NCBI GenBank assembly: GCA_964389545.1
Contig: CAYMDN010000048.1
Coordinates: forward strand, 1-6,403
Length of the DNA: 6,403 nucleotides
Reading direction: 5' to 3'
Source: UMGS1781 sp964389545
GTDB lineage: Bacteria > Bacillota > Clostridia > TANB77 > CAG-508
Positions within the stretch are counted from its first letter, which is position 1. Each line of letters begins with the position of its first letter. Below, one piece after another: positions 1 through 5,622 of the stretch. The position numbers and the translations under genes are program-made. Under the pieces are notes generated by a model that had not been told where the DNA came from, ran no database searches, and worked only from the letters and a program-made list of their open reading frames with translations.

Positions 1-49
1 GACCTGTCGGGTATGAACCGAATGCTCTAGCCAACTGAGCTATCTCGCC
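1..49 (-). tRNA. tRNA-Met (CAT anticodon), elongator type, 5' part only
   Basis: The reverse complement begins GGCGAGA (acceptor strand), then TA, a D stem GCTC/GAGC enclosing AGTTGGCTA, and an anticodon arm with loop TTCATAC, giving anticodon CAT at 13-15. The start GGCG and the loop followed by CCC resemble the Bacillus elongator tRNA-Met. An initiator tRNA would normally start with an unpaired C and have three G-C pairs around the loop, and the lysidine-type tRNA-Ile (CAT) usually has another acceptor and loop sequence. The variable region is just reached at position 1. The T arm and 3' acceptor strand lie beyond the window edge. The outermost anticodon-stem pair (T27/C43) looks mismatched. 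It is transcribed away from the protein genes. Confidence 0.93.
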
Positions 50-61
50 ATGAACTATTCT

Positions 62-90
62 ATTATAATCATTTTAAGTAGGTTTGTCAA
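62..90 (-). promoter_or_regulatory. Full-consensus sigma-A promoter of the tRNA gene
   Basis: On the minus strand, TTGACA (90-85) and TATAAT (67-62) are both perfect matches to the vegetative consensus and are separated by 17 bases, the optimal spacing. Transcription would start near position 55, a few bases before the mature tRNA 5' end at 49. This fits a strong stable-RNA promoter with a very short leader. Confidence 0.9.
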
Positions 91-119
91 GGGATATAGC
101 AAAAAAATAAAATAATATT

Positions 120-147
120 AATATAACCAAAGCTAAAATCATAGATT
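120..147 (+). promoter_or_regulatory. Candidate sporulation (sigma-E-like) promoter upstream of yqfC
   Basis: The only gap upstream of yqfC contains AATATAA (120-126), a 13-base spacer and CATAGATT (140-147). This resembles the mother-cell sigma-E pattern (ATA-type -35, CATA-N3-T -10). In Bacillus the yqfC-yqfD genes are reported to be sigma-E controlled, which makes such a site expected here. A TATAAT at 147-152 overlaps it and could instead be a sigma-A -10, but no good TTGACA-like box lies 16-18 bases upstream. The region is very AT-rich, so chance matches are easy and the call is tentative. Confidence 0.33.
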
Positions 148-175
148 ATAATAACAGATTTAATAAAAAAATCAT

Positions 176-181
176 AAGGAG
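176..181 (+). promoter_or_regulatory. Shine-Dalgarno site that fixes the yqfC start
   Basis: AAGGAG ends at 181. The first ATG (183) is one base further on, too close for initiation, while the second in-frame ATG at 189 has a 7-base spacer. The start is therefore placed at 189, removing two residues from the longest reading frame. Confidence 0.75.
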
Positions 182-188
182 AATGAGT

Positions 189-455
189 ATGAGGAGAAAA
201 AGAATAAATCAAATGCTAGAAATGCCACCAGAAATAGATAATAATGAATCAAAAATAACAATACTTTCATTTGAAGAGATGCTAATTGAAAATTATAAAG
301 GAATATTAGAATATGAAGAGTTTTATGTAAAAGTAGATACGCAAATAGGAACAATAAACATCAACGGATTTAAACTAAAACTAGAACAAATTACAGAAGA
401 TGATATAGCAATAAAGGGGATAATAAATGGTGTAGATTTTGAGAGAAATACATAA
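189..455 (+). CDS. yqfC: Sporulation protein YqfC (YabP/YqfC family)
   Basis: This is a small 88-residue protein of the YabP/YqfC family, linked to spore formation in Bacilli and Clostridia. Its biochemical role is not established. The family signature is visible. A charged N-terminus carrying an MLEMPPEI segment (residues 9-16) is followed by short strand-forming blocks (ITILSF, EYEEFYVKVDT, GTININGFKL) and an ending of the I-x-I-x-G-x-I type (IAIKGIINGVDF). Length matches the family. The start at 189 is chosen because AAGGAG at 176-181 gives a 7-base spacer. The next gene, yqfD, begins 14 bases after the stop, the usual pairing, so the two are almost certainly cotranscribed. There is no signal peptide or membrane segment. 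Confidence 0.9.
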   Translation: MRRKRINQMLEMPPEIDNNESKITILSFEEMLIENYKGILEYEEFYVKVDTQIGTININGFKLKLEQITEDDIAIKGIINGVDFERNT

Positions 456-469
456 GGAGTGATTAATCC

Positions 470-1654
470 ATGCATGTGAATCGTGTATCTAATTTAGTAA
501 CTGGATATGTAACTATTCGTGTAGAAGGATTCTTTATAGAGAGGTTTATAAATATATGCATAAGTAAAAGAATTCTATTACATAACATACAAAGAGAAAA
601 ATCAACATTAATGTATGCTAACATTAGTATTAACAATTATAAAAGAATTAAAGAAGTAGCAAAAAAAACGAAGACTAGTGTGAAGATTACAAACAAAGTA
701 GGACTCCCATTTGTAATGCATAAATACAGAAAGAGAAAAATATTTGGAGTATTTTTCTTGATAATATTTGTGGGAATAATAGTTCTTTCAAATTATATAT
801 GGAACATAGATATTGAAGGGAATATCAATATAACGAAAGAGGAAATCTTAACTTTATTAGAAGAAAATGGACTATATATAGGTGTTGCAAAAGATGATAT
901 CAATACTAAATCTATAATAAATAAAATAAGGTTAAGTAGAAAAGATATAGGGTGGATTGGTATTAATATTGAAGGAACAAATGCAATTATAAAAGTGAAG
1001 GAGGCAGATATAGCACCAGAATTAATTGATAAAGATGAGTACTGCAATATAGTATCAGATAAAGAAGGTATAATAACACAGATAAATGTTCAAAGTGGTA
1101 CAGCCGTAGTTAAAGAGGGAGATATTATAAAAAAAGGAGATTTGCTTGTAGAGGGAACAATGCAAGGGTCTTACAGCGACAAGCGATACGTCCATAGTAG
1201 TGCAGACATACAAGCAAGAGTATGGTACTCAAAAAAATGTAAAGCTACACTAAACACACAGATACCAGTCCCTACGGGTAATGAGGAAAAAAGATATAGC
1301 ATGAATATAAAAAATTTTAAAATAAATTTTTATAAAACCCTTTCAAAATTTAAAAAGTATGATACAATAGATACGAATAAAAAAATAGCACTATTTTCTA
1401 ATTTCTATTTACCAATTGAAATTGTGAAAACTATAAATAAAGAATATGTTATGCAAGACATAACCTATACGGAGGAAGAACTTACAGAGATTACAACTAA
1501 TAAACTTAAGGAAGAATTGAAGCAAGAGATACAAAATGATGAAAATATAATAGACACACAAGTTAATACATATTCTTATGATGGATATATAGAAGTAGAA
1601 GTGATATTTGAAGTACTGGAAAATATTGGGACAAAAGACAAAATAATTTTTTAG
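470..1654 (+). CDS. yqfD: Sporulation membrane protein YqfD
   Basis: This 394-residue protein matches the YqfD family in length and in the visible pattern. An N-terminal region of about 85 residues (including GYVTIRVEG near residue 12) precedes a basic HKYRKRK stretch and one membrane segment at about residues 91-109 (FGVFFLIIFVGIIVLSNYI). A POTRA/FtsQ-like domain then begins WNIDIEGN and reaches about residue 178 with helices and strands, including GWIGINIEG. The segment at 196-230 (SDKEGIITQINVQSGTAVVK, then GDIIKKGDLLVEG) resembles barrel-sandwich or lipoyl-type hybrid motifs known in this family. The C-terminal part probably lies outside the membrane. AAGGAG at 454-459 sits 10 bases before the ATG. 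Its cellular role in sporulation is known only in general terms, and placement beside yqfC supports the call. Confidence 0.92.
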   Translation: MHVNRVSNLVTGYVTIRVEGFFIERFINICISKRILLHNIQREKSTLMYANISINNYKRIKEVAKKTKTSVKITNKVGLPFVMHKYRKRKIFGVFFLIIFVGIIVLSNYIWNIDIEGNINITKEEILTLLEENGLYIGVAKDDINTKSIINKIRLSRKDIGWIGINIEGTNAIIKVKEADIAPELIDKDEYCNIVSDKEGIITQINVQSGTAVVKEGDIIKKGDLLVEGTMQGSYSDKRYVHSSADIQARVWYSKKCKATLNTQIPVPTGNEEKRYSMNIKNFKINFYKTLSKFKKYDTIDTNKKIALFSNFYLPIEIVKTINKEYVMQDITYTEEELTEITTNKLKEELKQEIQNDENIIDTQVNTYSYDGYIEVEVIFEVLENIGTKDKIIF

Positions 1655-1675
1655 AAATAAGGGTGATGAAAAATA

Positions 1676-2830
1676 ATGGAGCAAAGAAGTTTAAGAGTAG
1701 TTGAAACCAACAAAACTTTCTTTTCAAAAATTACTAGTACAATATCTAAGATACTCATTCCTACAAGAATAGGACTAAACGGTGTAATGATTACACTAAA
1801 GAGAAACAGTTTAGTAAAAGCATATAATAATTACAAAGATGCTGAACAAGATAAAGAAGAACTTTTATCACAGAAATACGAAGACGCATATGCACTATAT
1901 CTTGAAATAATAGATAAATATATAATGGATTCAGTTTATAAAAAAGTGAAGACAGGCACAGCAACAAATTTTGAAAAAAGTGCGCTAGAAAAATACTATT
2001 ATATTGTTAATTTAAAAGAAAAAAACTATTTGGAATATAAATATAAGAAACAAGAATACTTATTAAGAATTGATTTTGAAACTGTAAATAGTCAGAAAAA
2101 ATCAAAAGGAACAGAGGCATATAAAAATTTTTATGTTGAAAAAATTGAATCGATATATAAAGGGCTATTAAAAAATTACTCAGTTGAATTAGCAGACAGT
2201 ATTCATAAAAAACAAGGTGTATATGATAAAATATTCGGAACATTAGACAACTATATTCTTGAAGTACTACCAATAAAGGTTGAACAAGGAAGAGAAGATT
2301 TAAAAGAGGATTACGAAAAGTATGAACATACAACAATAGGAAAATTGGATGCAAGAGATAAGGTTATTCAAAAATTAATATTAATAGATATAAGCAGAAA
2401 GATTTTTGTACACAGCTTCCCACTTGCAATGGTAGAGAAGTGCTATATAAATTTATTAAAAGGAATTAGAGAATTAATTACAACAAGTAAATTAGAAAAT
2501 AAAAGAAATACTTTATATAAAGCTTTATATGAAACTATAACGGACTACAACGATAAAGTACTTGCAACTAAAGTATATTGGGAAAATCCTACTGAAAGAG
2601 ATCAATACAAAAAATTCTATGAGAAATATGAGAAAGTGAAAGACAATCAAAAACAAAAAGAAGTATTATTCTTAAAAGAAGATATAAAAAGATTAAATGT
2701 AGATAGAGAAAAATATGGAAAAATTATAGAATTACACAAAAAGGAATTATTAAAACGAGGTGCACTAAGAACAATAAAAACAATAAGAACAGATAAAACA
2801 TATTCAAAATTGGTATATGTAAAGGGGTAA
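1676..2830 (+). CDS. Unrecognised 384-residue helix-rich charged protein
   Basis: I do not recognise this protein. It is rich in Lys, Glu, Tyr and Ile, looks almost entirely alpha-helical, and has long charged stretches that could form coiled coils, notably about residues 50-90, 98-135, 200-235 and 305-360. Residues 13-43 (FFSKITSTISKILIPTRIGL onward) could form an amphipathic or weakly membrane-binding helix, but there is no clear transmembrane segment or signal peptide. The tail is basic (LLKRGALRTIKTIRTDKTYS). No nucleotide-binding P-loop is seen, so it is not PhoH, whose gene commonly follows yqfD. AAGGGTGA at 1659-1666 provides a ribosome site 9 bases before the ATG. Spacing of 21 bases to yqfD and 23 to ybeY suggests cotranscription. 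A sporulation or envelope-associated role is possible only by association. Codon use matches its neighbours. Confidence 0.85.
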   Translation: MEQRSLRVVETNKTFFSKITSTISKILIPTRIGLNGVMITLKRNSLVKAYNNYKDAEQDKEELLSQKYEDAYALYLEIIDKYIMDSVYKKVKTGTATNFEKSALEKYYYIVNLKEKNYLEYKYKKQEYLLRIDFETVNSQKKSKGTEAYKNFYVEKIESIYKGLLKNYSVELADSIHKKQGVYDKIFGTLDNYILEVLPIKVEQGREDLKEDYEKYEHTTIGKLDARDKVIQKLILIDISRKIFVHSFPLAMVEKCYINLLKGIRELITTSKLENKRNTLYKALYETITDYNDKVLATKVYWENPTERDQYKKFYEKYEKVKDNQKQKEVLFLKEDIKRLNVDREKYGKIIELHKKELLKRGALRTIKTIRTDKTYSKLVYVKG

Positions 2831-2853
2831 TTAGAGAGGATTGAAAAGTAAAA

Positions 2854-3321
2854 ATGGAGGCACTTACAGAAATAAATTTTTTAGACGTAGATGAAACTAA
2901 AGAATATGATGAGCTTATAGGACAAGTTATTAAAACTTGTTTTGAAGAAGAAAAATTACTAGGAAAAAAATTATACGTAAATATAGTATTAACAACACCA
3001 GAGAACATTAGAAAAATAAATAAAGAACATAGAGGAATTGATAAAGAGACAGATGTTTTATCATTCCCTATGTTTGAAGCAAAGGAAATAGAAACATTAA
3101 ATCCAGAAAAAGAAGATGTATTAGGAGATGTAGTGATTTCATTAGAGCAAATAAACAAACAAGCAAATGAATATGGACATAGTGTTAAAAGAGAACTTGC
3201 ATACATGATAGTACATTCATTTTATCATTTAATGGGATATGACCATATGGTAGAAGAAGATAAAGCAAAAATGAGACAAAAAGAAGAAACAATATTAGAT
3301 AAGCTAAATATAAAAGAATAA
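2854..3321 (+). CDS. ybeY: Endoribonuclease / rRNA maturation factor YbeY
   Basis: YbeY is a single-domain zinc metalloprotein involved in 16S rRNA 3'-end maturation and 70S ribosome quality control. The metal-binding motif is visible as HSFYHLMGYDH, with His121, His125 and His131. Other family blocks are Arg60 in the NKEHRGIDKETDVLSFP segment and GDVVIS at 91-96. Length (155 residues) is normal. The usual HGxLH core reads HSFYH here, so the Gly and Leu are replaced while the metal ligands remain. GAGAGGA at 2834-2840 lies 13 bases before the ATG, a rather long spacer, and I see no better in-frame start. The position upstream of era is the conserved context for this gene. Confidence 0.95.
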   Translation: MEALTEINFLDVDETKEYDELIGQVIKTCFEEEKLLGKKLYVNIVLTTPENIRKINKEHRGIDKETDVLSFPMFEAKEIETLNPEKEDVLGDVVISLEQINKQANEYGHSVKRELAYMIVHSFYHLMGYDHMVEEDKAKMRQKEETILDKLNIKE

Positions 3322-3344
3322 ATAGTAAGAAAGGAAGTAAAAAA

Positions 3345-4433
3345 ATGGCAGAACATTTTCAAGATGAAGAAGAAAAAGTAAGCAATAACAAGGTAAAAAT
3401 TATAATTGCAATTGTTGTAGTATTAGTAGTTATTGCAGGTGGAGTAGGATTAGCTCTTACAATGGGAAAAGGTAATGAAGAAAATACAGAAAACACAGCA
3501 TCACAAGGAGGAGAAACTAATAATGAACCAGCACAACCAGCGGAATTAAAAATAGTGGATCCAAATTCAAAATCAAGACCATATGCAGTTATGATAAATA
3601 ATGCAGCTGCTGCTAGACCACATTGCGGTTTACAAGATGCATATTTAGTATATGAAATTTGTGCTGAAGGTGGAGTTACAAGAATGTTAGCTCTATTTAA
3701 AGATAAAGATACAGCTAAAATAGGTTCAATAAGAAGTTCAAGACATTATTATTTAGACTATGCAAATGAGAATGATGCAATATATATTCACTGGGGTGGA
3801 AGCCCACAAGCATATTCTGAATTAGGAAGTATAGATAGTATAGATGGAATTGCGTATGAAGGATCAGTATTTTTTAGAGATAATACATTAAATAGAGCAT
3901 ATGAACATACTGGATTTACAAGTATGGCTAATGTTAAAGAAAAAGCTGAAAGCTTAGGATATACAAGAGATACAAATAAACCATTATTATTAAATTATAG
4001 TGTTGAGGATGTAGATATGGCTTCAAAAGAAGGTGCTAAAACAGCAAATTCTGTATCAATAAGATATTCATACTACCAAACATCACAATACGAATATGAT
4101 GCAGAGAACAAAACATATAAAAGAAGCATAAATGGAGAGCCTAATACAGATTTAGTAACAGGTGATCAATATACAGTAAAAAATATTATAGTATATCAAG
4201 TAACTCAGAATGTAATATCTGGTGATGATAAGGGAAGAATAGATCTTCATAATATAGGTTCAGGAGATGGATACTTTATATCTGGAGGATATGCAGTACC
4301 AATTACATGGGAAAAGACAGGACGTAAAGACCAAACTGTATATAAATACAAAAATGGCGAAGAAATTGTAGTTAATGATGGAAACACATTTATACAAATC
4401 TGTCCAGATGAATCAGGAATTAGTATAGAATAG
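3345..4433 (+). CDS. DUF3048 (YerB-like) domain protein with N-terminal membrane anchor
   Basis: This 362-residue protein has a short charged cytoplasmic N-terminus, one hydrophobic helix (about 17-40), and a low-complexity linker rich in Asn, Glu, Gln, Thr and Pro (about 41-66). An extracytoplasmic DUF3048 region follows. Family blocks are evident: RPYAVMINN (79-86), ARPHCGLQDAYLVYE (90-104), EGGVTRMLALF (108-118), IGSIRSSR (126-133), IHWGGSPQAYSEL (148-160), and a C-terminal part with GSGDGYFISGGYAVPITWEK (305-324) and ending NTFIQICPD. Bacillus YerB is a predicted lipoprotein. Here no lipobox cysteine is seen and the anchor is an uncleaved-looking helix. The family's biochemical activity is not known to me. 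AAGGAAG at 3331-3337 is 7 bases before the ATG. It ends 12 bases before era, so it is probably part of the operon. Confidence 0.9.
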   Translation: MAEHFQDEEEKVSNNKVKIIIAIVVVLVVIAGGVGLALTMGKGNEENTENTASQGGETNNEPAQPAELKIVDPNSKSRPYAVMINNAAAARPHCGLQDAYLVYEICAEGGVTRMLALFKDKDTAKIGSIRSSRHYYLDYANENDAIYIHWGGSPQAYSELGSIDSIDGIAYEGSVFFRDNTLNRAYEHTGFTSMANVKEKAESLGYTRDTNKPLLLNYSVEDVDMASKEGAKTANSVSIRYSYYQTSQYEYDAENKTYKRSINGEPNTDLVTGDQYTVKNIIVYQVTQNVISGDDKGRIDLHNIGSGDGYFISGGYAVPITWEKTGRKDQTVYKYKNGEEIVVNDGNTFIQICPDESGISIE

Positions 4434-4445
4434 AAGGAGAGGTAG

Positions 4446-5348
4446 ATGGGTAAGTTCAAATCAGGTTTTGTTTCGATAATTGGAAAAACAAATGTAGGGA
4501 AATCAACCTTACTAAATAATTTAGTTGGAGAAAAAATATCTATAACTACGCCCAAAACTCAAACTACAAGAACAGCAATAAAAGCTATTGTAAACAGAGA
4601 AAACTCTCAAATTATATTTATTGATACACCTGGAATTCATAATCCTAAAAATAAATTAGGACAAACTATGATTGAGACAGCGTGGAAGACTATTCCGGAT
4701 GTAGATGTGCTATTATATATAATTGATACAACTTCAAAAGAAATAAGAAAAGAAGATAAAATAATACTACAAAAATTACGAGAAAAAAATAAAAAAACAA
4801 TCTTAATAATAAATAAAATTGATTTAGTAAAAAAAGAAAGTCTATTAAAAACAATAGAATCATTCAAAGAAGAATATGACTTTAGTGCAATTATACCAGT
4901 ATCTGCGCTTAAACATGAAAACTTAGACATTATATTAGATGAAATAGAAAAATATTTACCAGAAGGTCCAGCATATTACGATAAATCAGAACTAACAGAC
5001 CAAACAGAAAGGCAGATTATTGAAGAAATAATAAGAGAAAAAGCACTAAAACTTTTAGACCAAGAAGTACCACACGGAATATATGTTGAACTGCAAAAAA
5101 TGAAAAGCAGAAAGACGCAAAAAAATGAAAAAATATATGATGTTACAGTAACTATATACTGTATAAGGGAATCTCACAAGGGTATTATAATTGGAAAAAA
5201 TGGTGAGATGCTTAAAAAAATTGGAATATATGCTAGACAGGACATTGAAAGAATGCTAGATTCGAAGGTTAATTTAAAATTGTGGGTAAAAGTCAGAGAA
5301 AATTGGCAAGATATAACATCAATAGTAAATGAATTTAAATTGAAATAA
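4446..5348 (+). CDS. era: GTPase Era, 16S rRNA-binding ribosome assembly factor
   Basis: Era couples a Ras-like GTPase to a C-terminal KH domain that binds the 3' end of 16S rRNA during 30S assembly. All G motifs are visible: G1 GKTNVGKST (13-21), a threonine-rich switch I (TTPKTQTTRTA, about 34-44), G3 DTPG (60-63), G4 NKID (123-126) and G5 SAL (153-155). The KH region has HGIYVELQ (210-217) and ESHKGIIIGKNGEMLKKIG (242-260), whose GKNG is the KH GxxG loop. The length of 300 residues is standard. AAGGAG at 4434-4439 gives a 6-base spacer. G1 carries GKTN where many homologues have GRPN, a mild variant seen in Clostridia. It lies in the usual chromosomal block with ybeY upstream and recO downstream. 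Confidence 0.97.
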   Translation: MGKFKSGFVSIIGKTNVGKSTLLNNLVGEKISITTPKTQTTRTAIKAIVNRENSQIIFIDTPGIHNPKNKLGQTMIETAWKTIPDVDVLLYIIDTTSKEIRKEDKIILQKLREKNKKTILIINKIDLVKKESLLKTIESFKEEYDFSAIIPVSALKHENLDIILDEIEKYLPEGPAYYDKSELTDQTERQIIEEIIREKALKLLDQEVPHGIYVELQKMKSRKTQKNEKIYDVTVTIYCIRESHKGIIIGKNGEMLKKIGIYARQDIERMLDSKVNLKLWVKVRENWQDITSIVNEFKLK

Positions 5349-5460
5349 AAGCGTATAAATAATAATCATATTACAAAAGATATTAATGTATGAAATCAAA
5401 GATTGATTACAAAAATAAATTACCTAAAGAAGCTTAAAAAAGTACAGGAGATGATAGGTT

Positions 5461-5622
5461 ATGATTAAGCAAATAGCTTGGAATACTTTTAAGAATACAG
5501 GAAATATTAATACGTTTTTAGAACTAAAACAAGTAACTAATATTGAAGAAAATATGAAGGTGGCAGAATATGAAAACAGTAAGAACGAAAGGAATAGTTA
5601 TTGCGGAAAAAATAATGTCTGA
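5461..5622 (+). CDS. YqzL-like small protein
   Basis: This 53-residue frame starts MIKQIAWNTFKNTGNINTFL and resembles the small YqzL family: a short helix with W-x-x-F, then T-G-x-I, an aromatic-Leu pair and Lys. In Bacillus and many Clostridia this gene lies exactly between era and recO, which is its position here. AGGAG at 5446-5450 is 10 bases before the ATG. The frame runs 53 bases into recO and ends at TGA 5620-5622, so its last 18 or so codons are overlapped by another gene. This tail (ENSKNERNSYCGKNNV) is probably shaped by recO coding rather than by selection on YqzL. The function of the family is unknown. The similarity is from memory of a short pattern, so moderate confidence. Confidence 0.65.
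   Translation: MIKQIAWNTFKNTGNINTFLELKQVTNIEENMKVAEYENSKNERNSYCGKNNV

Noticed and set aside
1..49. Initiator tRNA-fMet or lysidine-type tRNA-Ile with CAT anticodon
   Set aside because: The acceptor start GGCGAGA and the anticodon arm without three consecutive G-C pairs at the loop fit elongator tRNA-Met better.
183..188. Upstream ATG at 183 as the yqfC start
   Set aside because: It lies one base after the AAGGAG ribosome site. The ATG at 189 has the proper 7-base spacing.
1305..1335. AT-rich palindrome-like stretch in yqfD
   Set aside because: It is low-complexity coding sequence (Asn, Lys, Phe, Ile codons), with no stable GC-containing stem.
2007..2354. Minus-strand open frames opposite the + strand genes (for example inside the unknown gene)
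   Set aside because: They are hydrophobic Phe/Leu/Ile-rich mirror frames of Lys/Glu-rich genes, with no ribosome sites or recognisable domains.
5340..5366. Possible sigma-A promoter (TTGAAA and AATAAT) at the end of era for yqzL-recO-radA
   Set aside because: The spacer is only 15 bases and both boxes are imperfect in very AT-rich DNA. Not better than chance. The rest of the era-yqzL gap (5349-5460) shows no hairpin or other site.
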